From: Solibaculum_A intestinale
GTDB lineage: Bacteria > Bacillota > Clostridia > Oscillospirales > Acutalibacteraceae
Length of the DNA: 64,000 bases
Direction of reading: 5' to 3'
Assembly (NCBI RefSeq): GCF_040096205.1
Contig: NZ_JBBMFD010000012.1
Span: 1 to 64,000 of the forward strand
This document shows, one piece after another, positions 25,536 to 33,962 of this stretch (position 1 is its first letter; every line of letters starts with the position of its first letter). The notes under the pieces are model-generated. The model worked only from the letters and a program-made list of their open reading frames with translations, did not search any database and was not told the origin of the DNA. The translations under genes were made by a program, and so were the position numbers.

Positions 25536-26405
25536 TCAAAGTGTTTTGCACAGCTCCCTGAGATACGCTTTGAACCCTTCGCCCACCTCCGGATGGGTGA
25601 GCGCCACCTCGCAGGTCGCCTGCAAAATGCCCAGCTTGTTGCCCATGTCGTACCGCTTGCCGGTAAAGTCCACCGCGGTCATATGCTTGGTGCGGCAAAG
25701 AACCTTCATGGCGTCGGTCAGCTGGATTTCGCCGCCTGCGCCCGGCTTTGTGTTTTCCAGGAGCCTGAAAATCTCCGGCGGCAGCACGCAGCGGCCCAAA
25801 ATCGCGTAATGGGATAAAATCTCCTCCGGCTTTGGTTTTTCCACCATGTCGGTAACGGTGAAGAGGTTGTCCCGAATGGGGGTAACCGCCAGGGAGGAGT
25901 ATTTGAGGATCGCCTCAGTGCTGACCTCCTTGACGCCCACCACGCCCAGGCCGAATTCCTCGTAAGCCCGGCAAAGCTGGCCGCAGGCGGGATCCGCGCC
26001 GATAATCACATCGTCGCCGTAAAGAACCGCAAAAGGCTCGTCCCCTACAAAGCTTCTCGCCTCATACACCGCGTGCCCGAGCCCTTTGAGCTCCCGCTGG
26101 CGCAGGTAGGTGATGTTGGCAAGCTCGGAAATGGCTTTGACTTCTCTGAGCATCTCCTCCTTGCCGGTGGCGGACAAACGCTCCTCCAGCTCCGGGCTGC
26201 GGTCAAAGTGGTCCTCCACGATGCTTTTGCCCCGGCTTAAAATAATTAGAATGTCCTCAATGCCGGCGGCCACCGCTTCTTCCACAATGTACTGAATGGA
26301 AGGCTTGTCCACAATGGGAAGCATCTCTTTGGGCATCGCCTTGGTGATGGGAAGGACCCGGGTGCCCAGCCCCGCGGCCGGGATAACAGCTTTTTTGATT
26401 TTCAT
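25536..26405 (-). CDS. galU: UTP-glucose-1-phosphate uridylyltransferase
   Basis: A 289-residue nucleotidyltransferase making UDP-glucose for glycolipids, teichoic acid glucosylation or galactose metabolism. The NTP site reads VIPAAGLGTRVLPITKAMPKEMLPIVDKPSIQYIVEEA, followed later by VLYGDDVI and the sugar-site lysine region MVEKPKPEE. Length and motifs are standard for GalU/GtaB. It follows the RING-type membrane protein gene by about 80 bp on the same strand. Confidence 0.95.
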   Translation of the reverse strand: MKIKKAVIPAAGLGTRVLPITKAMPKEMLPIVDKPSIQYIVEEAVAAGIEDILIILSRGKSIVEDHFDRSPELEERLSATGKEEMLREVKAISELANITYLRQRELKGLGHAVYEARSFVGDEPFAVLYGDDVIIGADPACGQLCRAYEEFGLGVVGVKEVSTEAILKYSSLAVTPIRDNLFTVTDMVEKPKPEEILSHYAILGRCVLPPEIFRLLENTKPGAGGEIQLTDAMKVLCRTKHMTAVDFTGKRYDMGNKLGILQATCEVALTHPEVGEGFKAYLRELCKTL

Positions 26406-26486
26406 TTTTATTTTCTCTCCATTCTGCGAAAGAGAAAGGCGCCGGCCGTTCTCTTTCCATATTGGGGACGGACCGAAAGGCCCGCA

Positions 26487-27449
26487 CTAAAAAACATAGA
26501 GCAAGAGCAGGGCCAGGACCCCGGCTACCGCCACATTGAGCCCAATAACGATCAAAATGTTGACCGCCTTGGTGCCTCCCTTTTTCATCAGCGCCTCCTG
26601 ATAGGCCAGCGGGTCTAGACCCCGCGCCCGGATGCGCTTGATGCTGCGCAGCACATAGGCCATGTAAAGCCGGTTGCTGAAAACAAGCAGCAGCAGACGC
26701 ACGGCAAGGCTCACATAGCTGAATACGGTACTGAGAATGGCCAGAGTCTGAGAGGGCTCGAAGGTTTGCGCGCCGGAGGCCAGAGCAATGGTGTACTGGG
26801 CGTAAATAATCGTCGACGGAAGAGACAAAAGGGTGGTCACCGCAAACAGCAGAGCAAAAAAACCGCTCATCCGGCGAAACAGCACCCAAAACCGGTCGAG
26901 AAGGCCAGCGGCGAAGTTCAGGCTGATGGGGGACTTGTTTTTCTGCATCTGGTAAAACCGAGGCAGATAATAAGAAGCATTCTCTCCCACAAAGGAGGCA
27001 ATTTCCGGCACCGGGATGCCGCCGATGGAATGCCCCGGATCCACGCCGCCGTATGGGTCGAGCATGATGGGGCCGAAGGGAGAGAAGGGCTGGTCTCCCG
27101 GCTGGGGTCGGGGCGGAGGCGGCGGCTCGCCGTTAAAACGGGTGGATGGGTTGCCGTCTTTAAGGGAAAGGCTGCATTTGACGCAGAATAAGGTGCCCGG
27201 CGGGTTTTTATAGCCGCACCGGGGACATACCCCAGCCAGCGGGTCGTCTTCATCCGGCTCTTGCGCCTGTCGTTCGGGACGCTGCCACTGCTCCTCGGTG
27301 CCGTGGGTGTCCGCATAGGCGCAGTGCCCCTCTTTTCGGTAACATTCCCGGTGATGAGGCGCGCCGCAGACCGGGCAGACCACCACGTCGTCATCCGCCT
27401 TGAAGGGCTGGTGGCAGACCGGACAGCTCAGGTCGGTATAGGAAATCAT
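26487..27449 (-). CDS. RING/zinc-ribbon membrane protein
   Basis: A 320-residue protein. The N-terminus has a bacterial RING-like Cys/His domain (CPVCHQPFKADDDVVVCPVCGAPHHRECYRKEGHC, about residues 8-45), then a second zinc ribbon (CPRCGYKNPPGTLFCVKC, about 75-95) and a Pro-rich linker. The C-terminal half has several hydrophobic helices. The start is ATG 27449 after GGGAGG with a good promoter. Bacterial RING-finger proteins of this layout have no known function that I can name; ubiquitin ligase activity should not be assumed. Confidence 0.75.
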   Translation of the reverse strand: MISYTDLSCPVCHQPFKADDDVVVCPVCGAPHHRECYRKEGHCAYADTHGTEEQWQRPERQAQEPDEDDPLAGVCPRCGYKNPPGTLFCVKCSLSLKDGNPSTRFNGEPPPPPRPQPGDQPFSPFGPIMLDPYGGVDPGHSIGGIPVPEIASFVGENASYYLPRFYQMQKNKSPISLNFAAGLLDRFWVLFRRMSGFFALLFAVTTLLSLPSTIIYAQYTIALASGAQTFEPSQTLAILSTVFSYVSLAVRLLLLVFSNRLYMAYVLRSIKRIRARGLDPLAYQEALMKKGGTKAVNILIVIGLNVAVAGVLALLLLYVF

Positions 27450-27511
27450 AGAAGAACCTCCCGTGTTCAAAAGGCCACAATCGCTTGCCAAATTTTCCGC
27501 TTTTCTTTACT

Positions 27512-27540
27512 ATTATAACCAAACATCCCCGTTTGTTCAA
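27512..27540 (-). promoter_or_regulatory. Sigma-A promoter of RING-protein gene
   Basis: TTGAAC-N17-TATAAT on the minus strand, divergent from prfB. Confidence 0.7.
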
Positions 27541-27581
27541 TCCTTCTGAACGAAAAGATTATTCTGCCCTCTGCGTTTTCC

Positions 27582-27610
27582 TTTACTTTGCGGCGGTTTC
27601 GCACTATAAT
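27582..27610 (+). promoter_or_regulatory. Sigma-A promoter of prfB
   Basis: TTTACT-N17-TATAAT, about 68 bp before the prfB start. Confidence 0.65.
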
Positions 27611-27678
27611 ACATCTGTTATGGCAACGGCGTCTGCGCAAAAAAGACGCTTGAATCTGCAAAAAAGGATGAAGAGAAC

Positions 27679-28809
27679 GTGATACAGTACGAAGAATTAA
27701 AATTGAAGCTGGAAGGCATGCAGCCCGAACTTTCGGAACTGGCCGAGGCCATGGGACTCAAGGCGTTGAAGGAGGAACAGGCGAAGCTCGAGGAGCAGTC
27801 CGCCCAGCCGAACTTCTGGGATGATATGGACAATTCTCAGAAGGTTCTCCGCAAAATCAGCGGCATCAAAAACAAGATCGCCGCCTATCAGTCCTTGTCC
27901 GACGATTTCGAGGAAACCCTTATGCTCATTGAGATCGCTGACGAGGAAGGGGACCTTTCTCATTTGGACGAAGCCAAAGAAGGCGTAGAGCGGGTGCAAA
28001 ACGAGCTGGAAACCCAAAAGCTGTCCACGCTGTTAACCGGCGAATACGATCAGAACAACGCCATTCTTACCTTCCACGCAGGCGCGGGCGGCACCGAAGC
28101 CCAGGATTGGGCGGAGATGCTCTACCGGATGTACACCCGCTGGGCCGAGCGCCACGGCTTCAAGTATAAGATTCTCGACTATCTCGACGGGGAAGAGGCG
28201 GGAATCAAAAGCGCCTCCATCCTGGTAGAGGGGCTCAACGCCTACGGCTATCTAAAGAGCGAGGTGGGGGTGCACCGGCTGGTGCGGGTGTCTCCCTTCG
28301 ACGCGTCGGGCCGGCGGCATACGTCCTTTGCCAGCTTGGAAATCATCCCGGAAATCAACGACGAAATCCAGATCGACATCAAGGACGAGGACCTGAAGGT
28401 GGACACCTACCGTTCCTCGGGCGCGGGCGGCCAGAAGGTCAATAAGACCTCCTCGGCGGTGCGTATCACCCATCTTCCCACCGGCATCGTGGTAGCTTGT
28501 CAGAATGAGCGCAGCCAGCATCAGAACCGGGCGGTGTGTATGACCATGCTCAAGTCGAAGCTGGTGGAAATTAAGGAGCGCGAGCACCTGGACCGCATCG
28601 AGGACATCAAGGGCGAGCAGAAGGAAATCGGCTGGGGCTCTCAGATCCGTTCCTATGTATTTATGCCCTATACCCTGGTAAAGGACCATCGTACCGGTTA
28701 TGAAATGGGCAACATCAACGCCGTCATGGACGGGGACCTGGATGGGTTCATCAACGCCTATTTGAAAGCGCAAAGCCTGGGCCAGCTTCAGGAAAACCTG
28801 GATCTGTAA
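27679..28809 (+). CDS. prfB: Peptide chain release factor 2
   Basis: A 376-residue RF2 that terminates translation at UGA and UAA. The codon-recognition tripeptide SPF is in VRVSPFDASGRRHTSFAS, and the peptidyl-hydrolysis GGQ is in SSGAGGQKVNKT. The gene is open from GTG 27679 to its end. The region before PNFW aligns with other RF2 proteins without the in-frame TGA and CTT-TGA slippery site that most prfB genes use for autoregulatory frameshifting. It is a single gene under its own promoter, closed by a hairpin. Confidence 0.95.
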   Translation: MIQYEELKLKLEGMQPELSELAEAMGLKALKEEQAKLEEQSAQPNFWDDMDNSQKVLRKISGIKNKIAAYQSLSDDFEETLMLIEIADEEGDLSHLDEAKEGVERVQNELETQKLSTLLTGEYDQNNAILTFHAGAGGTEAQDWAEMLYRMYTRWAERHGFKYKILDYLDGEEAGIKSASILVEGLNAYGYLKSEVGVHRLVRVSPFDASGRRHTSFASLEIIPEINDEIQIDIKDEDLKVDTYRSSGAGGQKVNKTSSAVRITHLPTGIVVACQNERSQHQNRAVCMTMLKSKLVEIKEREHLDRIEDIKGEQKEIGWGSQIRSYVFMPYTLVKDHRTGYEMGNINAVMDGDLDGFINAYLKAQSLGQLQENLDL

Positions 28810-28868
28810 CAACAGGAATTCACTGGGATCCATTGTGAGAATATCTTACCTTTTCCGTGGAAATATAG

Positions 28869-28897
28869 TTGAAAAAAGTAACTTTTTCTGCTAGAAT
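28869..28897 (+). promoter_or_regulatory. Candidate promoter of secreted-protein gene
   Basis: TTGAAA-N17-TAGAAT, immediately before the prfB hairpin; transcription would begin inside the hairpin's 5' arm. Confidence 0.5.
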
Positions 28898-28898
28898 G

Positions 28899-28945
28899 AA
28901 TGAGATCATAGGACGGGCTGCGCCCGCCTATTGTCTCATTTTTTC
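28899..28945 (+). terminator. Terminator after prfB
   Basis: An imperfect stem with AATGAGA...ATAGG.CGGGC pairing GCCCG.CCTAT...TCTCATT, followed by TTTTTTCTTTT. Confidence 0.8.
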
Positions 28946-29056
28946 TTTTATCGGCGAAAATAGGACAAGCTCCCAAGAATGCAAACTTGTTGCAGCGAAA
29001 AGGGATGGGATGCAGCCTGGGAAACGCAAGCCCGGCGCTGCAGGACGGAGGTTACA

Positions 29057-30280
29057 ATGAAAAGATCCAAGCGAATGATTGCGGCGGCCTTGTTTCTGGC
29101 AATGGTCCTTTGCGGCGCGCAGTCGGTGTCGGCGGCGCCCGCCTATTCGGAGCTTTCTGCGGTGGCGGACACGCTGTATGCCGTTAAGGCGGAACCTGGC
29201 ACCATCCATGTGGGGGATTCGGTGCAGCTGCAGGTGGTGACCGGGCGCAGCACCACCCATGTGCAGGTATATGACCAAAACGGCAGTCTGGTCGCCCAGG
29301 CGACGGACGGCGCGGTGGACAAAAGCGGCCGGCTTTACTGGACGGTTTCCTTCTCCATTTCGCAAGTGGGGGAGAAGTCCTTCCAGGTGGTAGCGGGCAA
29401 CCGGTATGTGGATTCCGCCAACCGGGAGATAACCATATCGGTGCTTTCCAACGTGCCAAAGCCGGTGGTTACGGCGGTGGAACTGAAAAACACCTCCGCT
29501 TATTGTACGGTGGAGAATTACCCGGATCTCGCCAAGGTTCGTCTGGAGCTGCGGGATACGGCGGGAAACGTGGTTTATGAAGACTATCAGAACGAAAAGC
29601 TGGAAGCCGGGACCTATACGGTGACCGCCTATGTGCGGGATGACCCTTACGGCACGGCATCCGAGCCTTACGCGTTCCAGGTAACCCAGAGCGAGGTGGA
29701 CGCTTACCGCCTGCTGCGGGACGCCCGGGTGGTTATCGTGGCTAACGAAGGGACGTACACCACTGTTATTCCTGATGACAACAACGCTCTGAGCATCGGC
29801 TGCTTGGGATGGCACGCTACCCGCGCCCACGACCTGGTTAAAAATATGCTCGTGCAGGACCCGAAGACGGTGGAAAGCCATCTGACCGGTTCTTCCATGC
29901 TCGACGAGCTGCACCAGACCAATTACATCTGGAACAACCGCATCCTGACCTCCTCGGAAGCCTCCATCATGCGCGGCCTTCTGGCTACCGATGTAAGTAA
30001 GACCGTGCAGGACGCCACCGCTGAGGAAGACATCTCCGCTTATCTGGTCTACGGCCGCAATCGTGGGATTACCGAAGAAGGTGCGCTTATCTACTATGCG
30101 GATCTTTATAACCAAAGCCCCAAGCGCGCCCGCGAGATTCTGGAAGCCATCCAGGAGGACGGCAAAGCCCTGAACCTGGACAATTTCCATGCTTACGCGC
30201 TGGAAAACCCGGTCATGGGAAAGTATACCTACCGGCGCAACCTGACCTATAATACCCTCAAAAAGCTGGGATACGTATAA
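29057..30280 (+). CDS. Secreted lysozyme-like protein (putative)
   Basis: A 407-residue exported protein. The signal peptide ends near ALFLAMVLCGAQSVSAA. Two beta-rich segments follow (about 30-125 and 130-210), the first likened to an Ig-like fold. The C-terminal 190 residues begin VVIVANEGTYTTVIPDDNNALSIGCLGWHATRAHDLVKNML, a block I associate with lysozyme-like modules of Clostridia and phage endolysins, with the Glu of NEGTY as a candidate catalytic acid. The start is ATG 29057 after GGAGGTTACA. Export is well supported; peptidoglycan hydrolysis is inference. Confidence 0.68.
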   Translation: MKRSKRMIAAALFLAMVLCGAQSVSAAPAYSELSAVADTLYAVKAEPGTIHVGDSVQLQVVTGRSTTHVQVYDQNGSLVAQATDGAVDKSGRLYWTVSFSISQVGEKSFQVVAGNRYVDSANREITISVLSNVPKPVVTAVELKNTSAYCTVENYPDLAKVRLELRDTAGNVVYEDYQNEKLEAGTYTVTAYVRDDPYGTASEPYAFQVTQSEVDAYRLLRDARVVIVANEGTYTTVIPDDNNALSIGCLGWHATRAHDLVKNMLVQDPKTVESHLTGSSMLDELHQTNYIWNNRILTSSEASIMRGLLATDVSKTVQDATAEEDISAYLVYGRNRGITEEGALIYYADLYNQSPKRAREILEAIQEDGKALNLDNFHAYALENPVMGKYTYRRNLTYNTLKKLGYV

Positions 30281-30304
30281 TAGCATATCTTTTCCAGTTA
30301 GCAG

Positions 30305-30334
30305 TTGATTTCTTCTGGTCGCCTATGGTATAAT
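30305..30334 (+). promoter_or_regulatory. Promoter of pduL-like gene
   Basis: TTGATT-N18-TATAAT, about 35 bp before the coding start. Confidence 0.65.
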
Positions 30335-30369
30335 AAAGTGAAAAGTGTACATATAAGGAGATGCATGTC

Positions 30370-30942
30370 GTGAAAAAGATTCTGGTTGAAACCTCTGCCC
30401 GCCATGTTCATCTGTCCGCCGCCGACCTGGCGACGCTGTTTGGCGAGGGCGCGCAGCTTACCGTTAAGAAGATGCTGTCCCAGCCGGGCCAGTTTGCCTG
30501 TGAAGAGCGGGTAACGGTGGTCGGCCCAAAAAAGGAGCTTAAGAACGTTTCCATCCTAGGCCCGGTGCGTCCCAGCTCCCAGGTGGAAATTTCGCTGACC
30601 GACGCCCGTTCCATCGGTATTGCCGCTCCGGTGCGCGAGTCCGGTGATATCGAAGGCACCCCGGGATGTAAAATTGTCGGTCCCTGCGGCGAAGTGGAGA
30701 TCCCTTGCGGCGTCATAGCTGCCAAGCGCCATATTCACATGACTCCGGCCGATGCCCAGGAATTCGGCGTAGAGGATAAGCAGATCGTCGGGGTAAAGAT
30801 CACCTCCGCGGAACGAAGCCTGACGTTTGGCGACGTGGTGGTGCGTGTCAGCCCGAAGTTCGCTCTGGCGATGCACATTGACACGGATGAATCCAATGCG
30901 GCCGGCTGCACCGGTAACATGGAAGGCGAAATCATCAAATAA
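30370..30942 (+). CDS. pduL: Phosphate propanoyltransferase / PduL-type phosphotransacylase
   Basis: A 190-residue PduL-family enzyme interconverting acyl-CoA and acyl-phosphate. Its two beta-barrel halves carry the metal-binding His motifs SARHVHLS (N-terminal) and KRHIHMTP (about residue 118). I start at GTG 30370, since AAGGAG directly abuts the ATG at 30361. No microcompartment shell genes are nearby and there is no N-terminal encapsulation helix, so it is probably the housekeeping phosphotransacetylase-like form seen in some Clostridia lacking pta. It is a single gene with a strong terminator. Confidence 0.9.
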   Translation: MKKILVETSARHVHLSAADLATLFGEGAQLTVKKMLSQPGQFACEERVTVVGPKKELKNVSILGPVRPSSQVEISLTDARSIGIAAPVRESGDIEGTPGCKIVGPCGEVEIPCGVIAAKRHIHMTPADAQEFGVEDKQIVGVKITSAERSLTFGDVVVRVSPKFALAMHIDTDESNAAGCTGNMEGEIIK

Positions 30943-30962
30943 GTCGTTGTCCGAATTCGATG

Positions 30963-31001
30963 CGCTGCGGCAGTCGAAAAGGGTTGCCGCAGCGTTTTTT
31001 T
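30963..31001 (+). terminator. Intrinsic terminator after pduL
   Basis: A 10-bp stem (CGCTGCGGCA/TGCCGCAGCG) with seven T residues. Confidence 0.9.
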
Positions 31002-31075
31002 ACCTCGATCATTCGAGCCAAAACAAGCAGAAAATCAGTTTTATGATTTTTTTCGAAAAACCCGCAAAAATCTCT

Positions 31076-31104
31076 TGACAGCGTTCCAACTTCACGGTAT
31101 AATA
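31076..31104 (+). promoter_or_regulatory. Consensus sigma-A promoter of tRNA-Asp-tRNA-Thr
   Basis: Perfect TTGACA and TATAAT with a 17-bp spacer. Confidence 0.9.
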
Positions 31105-31190
31105 AGCAACGTTGCATGAAAAGCAAGTACAAACCAACCTTGTTTTACCGGAAAAGTACTAGTTTTTCGGATGCAATTGCCCAGTAAGAT

Positions 31191-31267
31191 GGCCCGGTAG
31201 TTCAGCTGGTTAGAACGCTAGCCTGTCACGCTAGAGGTCGACGGTTCGAGCCCGTTCCGGGTCGCCA
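31191..31267 (+). tRNA. tRNA-Asp (anticodon GTC)
   Basis: Acceptor GGCCCGG pairs CCGGGTC; the anticodon loop CTGTCAC gives GTC; the T-arm GACGG-TTCGAGC-CCGTT is present and CCA is encoded. Confidence 0.96.
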
Positions 31268-31269
31268 AT

Positions 31270-31345
<76 letters not shown>

Positions 31346-31346
31346 G

Positions 31347-31381
31347 AAAAGCCCTGTAATCGAAAGATTGCAGGGCTTTTT
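31347..31381 (+). terminator. Terminator of tRNA pair
   Basis: A stem AAAAGCCCTGTAATC/GATTGCAGGGCTTTT (one mismatch/wobble) with a GAAA loop and T-run. Confidence 0.9.
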
Positions 31382-31394
31382 GCTTAGGCCTTAA

Positions 31395-31429
31395 AAGGCG
31401 GCTGGAGAGTATGAACCTTCAGCCGCCTT
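31395..31429 (-). terminator. Terminator of Cys-rich lipoprotein gene
   Basis: A 10-bp stem (AAGGCGGCTG/CAGCCGCCTT) followed by TT on the minus strand, 100 bp past the gene's stop. Confidence 0.6.
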
Positions 31430-31528
31430 AGTTAAAATTTCAGTTTGGGGATATGATGTTCAGACAATAAAATGCATTCCGTTTTTTCTCTCATTTTCCC
31501 AGATTATTTGTAATTTTTGCGCCTTCGG

Positions 31529-32035
31529 TCAATGAAGAACACACTTTTCACAAGGACCTAGCCCCTTTTGCAATGCCTGTGTCAGCGTACAAGGATAATA
31601 CTTGCCGTTTCCACACGGATTTTCGTAATGATATTTTTTACCTGTCCTGGTGTAATACACAGTGATAGAATCGTTTGGATTTGGTTGTGCTGCTGCCGAA
31701 GAAGCTGGAGGCGTTTCCTTCTGGGCTTCTGTTGGTGCAGGCGCGGAGGAGGCTTTAGGTGCAGAAGAAGATTTGGGAGCTGACGACGAAGCAGTGCGGC
31801 TCTCCACGGGTGGATTTGACGACACCGTTGTAGACGACAATACAGGAACTTCCCTTGATGCGGTAGTAGCCTTTGAGGCTACCGAAGATGAACTTGATAA
31901 GTCTGAATTTGAAGAAAGCGAGGAATTTAATCGTATATTCGAGACTTGGCTTGACGAGTCTCCACTATTTGAGCAGCCAGCAAAAACAGACAGACATAGT
32001 AAGATTGACAACAAGGCACATGCTAATCTTTTCAT
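31529..32035 (-). CDS. Ser-rich lipoprotein with C-terminal Cys4 domain
   Basis: A 168-residue lipoprotein. The lipobox is SVFAGC (about 16-21). A long low-complexity linker of Ser, Ala and Pro spans roughly 25-120. The C-terminal 45 residues read TVYYTRTGKKYHYENPCGNGKYYPCTLTQALQKGLGPCEKCVLH, matching a small domain common at the end of surface or DNA-uptake-linked proteins (TGxxYHxxxC ... LxxAxxxGxxPCxxC), probably metal-binding through four Cys. The start is ATG 32035 after GGGAGGATGTAAA. GC is lower than in neighbours. Function unknown. Confidence 0.78.
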   Translation of the reverse strand: MKRLACALLSILLCLSVFAGCSNSGDSSSQVSNIRLNSSLSSNSDLSSSSSVASKATTASREVPVLSSTTVSSNPPVESRTASSSAPKSSSAPKASSAPAPTEAQKETPPASSAAAQPNPNDSITVYYTRTGKKYHYENPCGNGKYYPCTLTQALQKGLGPCEKCVLH

Positions 32036-32052
32036 TTTACATCCTCCCACTG

Positions 32053-32080
32053 TTGACAATATTCGCCAACAAATTATAAT
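32053..32080 (+). promoter_or_regulatory. Strong promoter with no gene downstream
   Basis: Perfect TTGACA and TATAAT with a 16-bp spacer, read away from the lipoprotein gene. The -10 region ATTATAAT is near-symmetric, so it may also serve the leftward gene. Confidence 0.65.
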
Positions 32081-32086
32081 AATTGT

Positions 32087-32163
32087 GGGAGGTGAATATT
32101 TTTCACACGAATCCTCTCATCATTAGTCACTCGGCTCTGGTACAGCTGGGTGGCTTTTTTTAT
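32087..32163 (+). ncRNA. Candidate small RNA of about 77 nt
   Basis: The segment between the consensus promoter at 32053-32080 and a terminator at 32125-32163 has no convincing reading frame. The terminator has a 12-bp stem with three G-U pairs (AGTCACTCGGCT/AGCTGGGTGGCT) and at least seven T residues. The predicted transcript is short and ends cleanly. No target is evident. Confidence 0.45.
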
Positions 32164-32273
32164 TTTCTATTTTTATGTGTTGCCTAATACGTGCAGAGAA
32201 GCTGGTATATGGTGTGTTCTAATGGGCACTTGTGCAGATACAAAACTCCGTCATTTTCTCTGCGCGAAGCGCA

Positions 32274-32322
32274 GGACGTAGCTGTAGGAGATCATATTGC
32301 ATAGTTCCCTTCAGCTACGTCC
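32274..32322. repeat. Inverted repeat in gene-free stretch
   Basis: GGACGTAGCTG (32274-32284) and CAGCTACGTCC (32312-32322) form a perfect 11-bp stem with a 27-nt loop. It lies beyond the uxaA stop and lacks a T-run. The rest of 32164-32480 shows nothing I can name. Confidence 0.5.
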
Positions 32323-32480
32323 CTTACTTTTGATCGCTCATCTATGACCGGTTGCAGCAAACTGCCGTGTAGCTCTTGGCGTCGGATTCTGGAAAAGAGC
32401 ATTGCGTTATCCGGCCTGCCGCTCTCCGAAAGTTTTGACAGCGCCTTCTTCCCGGCAGCCGGACCAGTTGAGGCGGTAAG

Positions 32481-33962
32481 TTACAGCACCACGCCGTCCT
32501 TAAAAATGGAAATTTCCCGAAAGCCGTTTTCCTCCGCCCGGGTTTGCGTACCGCTTGCGACCTTGAGAACAAAGTCCAGCAGCCGGTCTGCGGCGCTATT
32601 TAGGCTTTCCCCCTGGGCTACGGTACCGGCGTTAAAATCGATCCAGCCGGGCTTCTTTTCAAACAGGGCGGTATTGGTGGAAATCTTCACCGTGGGCGCA
32701 GGCGCGCCGAAGGGCGTGCCTCTGCCGGTTGTGAATAAAATCAGATGTGCTCCTGCGGCGGTAAGGTCGGTGGCGCTCACTAAGTCGTTGCCCGGGCCGC
32801 TGAGAAGATTGAGCCCTTTTTTCGTCACTGCCTGGCCGTATTCCAGCACGTCCACAATCTGGGCGCTGCCTCCCTTTTGTACGCAGCCGCACGATTTATC
32901 CTCCAGGGTGGTGATGCCGCCGGCCTTGTTGCCGGGGCTGGGGTTTTCGTAAACCACCTGCCCGTGGCTGGTGAAATAGTTCTTGAAGCTTTGAATCATG
33001 GCCACCGCTTTGGCAAAAACCGTTTCATCGGCACAGCGGTCGAACAGGATGGACTCGGCGCCGAACATCTCGGGTACCTCAGTGAGCACCGTAGACCCTC
33101 CCAGGGCAATCAGCCGGTCGGAAAAGCGTCCCACTGTGGGGTTGGCGGTGATGCCGGAAAGCCCGTCCGACCCTCCGCACTTCATTCCCACCACCAGTTC
33201 TCCCGCAGGGATGGCCTCCCGGGTAAAGGTCTTAACATAGTCGGCCAGCTCCTCCAAAAGAGCTGCACCGGCCTGCATTTCGTCCTCCACGTCCTGGCAG
33301 GTAAGGAATTTGACCCGACGGTCGTCCCAAGTACCAAGCTCGGTTTGAAATTGCTCCATGGTTAAATTCTCGCAGCCAAGCCCCAGTACCAGCACGCCCC
33401 CGGCGTTGGGATGGCGGGTAAGTGCCGCCAGAAGCCGTCGCGTCTGTGCGTGGTCGTCTCCCATCTGGCTGCACCCGAAGGGATGGGGGAAGGTATAGAG
33501 TCCCTCCACGCTGCCGGAAACCAGGTGCTGGTTTTCCCGAACCAGCCGCTGGGCAATGGAATTGACGCATCCGACGGTGGGAAGAATCCAGATTTCGTTG
33601 CGGATGGCGCACCGGCCGTCCGCCCTGCGAAACCCCTGGAAGGTCCGGGGAGATACCGGAGGCAGCGCAAAGGCCTTGTGGCGGTACACATAGTCGCCTT
33701 CTTCCGAAAGGCCGGTGCGCACATTGTGGGTGTGCACCCACTCGCCCGGTGCGATCTGGGCCTTGGCAAGGCCGATGACGCAGCCATATTTTCGTATGGG
33801 TTCTCCAGCCGAAAGGGCAATGAGTGCGATTTTATGGCCTCTCTGGATGTCCTGCAAAGCCGTTACACACACGCCGTCCTCCAGCGTTATCGTTTCTCCC
33901 TTTGCGATGGGCTCCATCGCCACCGCTACGTTGTCAAGCGGGTGAATCCGGATGGCTTTCAT
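32481..33962 (-). CDS. uxaA: Altronate dehydratase
   Basis: A 493-residue UxaA converting D-altronate to 2-keto-3-deoxy-D-gluconate, the last step before the KDG kinase/aldolase route. An N-terminal SAF-like domain (about 1-85, IHPLDNVAVAMEPIAKGETI) is fused to the C-terminal dehydratase domain, with blocks HPFGCSQMGDDHAQTRRLLAAL, VGMKCGGSDGLSGITANPTVG and FTTGRGTPFGAPAPTVKI. The start is ATG 33962 after GGAGGAG; its ATGA overlaps the uxaB stop, a classical coupling junction. It is the last gene of uxaC-uxaB-uxaA. Confidence 0.95.
   Translation of the reverse strand: MKAIRIHPLDNVAVAMEPIAKGETITLEDGVCVTALQDIQRGHKIALIALSAGEPIRKYGCVIGLAKAQIAPGEWVHTHNVRTGLSEEGDYVYRHKAFALPPVSPRTFQGFRRADGRCAIRNEIWILPTVGCVNSIAQRLVRENQHLVSGSVEGLYTFPHPFGCSQMGDDHAQTRRLLAALTRHPNAGGVLVLGLGCENLTMEQFQTELGTWDDRRVKFLTCQDVEDEMQAGAALLEELADYVKTFTREAIPAGELVVGMKCGGSDGLSGITANPTVGRFSDRLIALGGSTVLTEVPEMFGAESILFDRCADETVFAKAVAMIQSFKNYFTSHGQVVYENPSPGNKAGGITTLEDKSCGCVQKGGSAQIVDVLEYGQAVTKKGLNLLSGPGNDLVSATDLTAAGAHLILFTTGRGTPFGAPAPTVKISTNTALFEKKPGWIDFNAGTVAQGESLNSAADRLLDFVLKVASGTQTRAEENGFREISIFKDGVVL

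Noticed and set aside
30370..30942. Bacterial microcompartment locus around pduL
   Set aside because: There are no shell proteins and no encapsulation peptide; the gene stands alone between terminators.
32092..32190. Short hydrophobic frame starting GTG at 32092, toxin-like
   Set aside because: The GGGAG sequence is only one base from the GTG and the predicted terminator lies inside the frame, so translation is unlikely.
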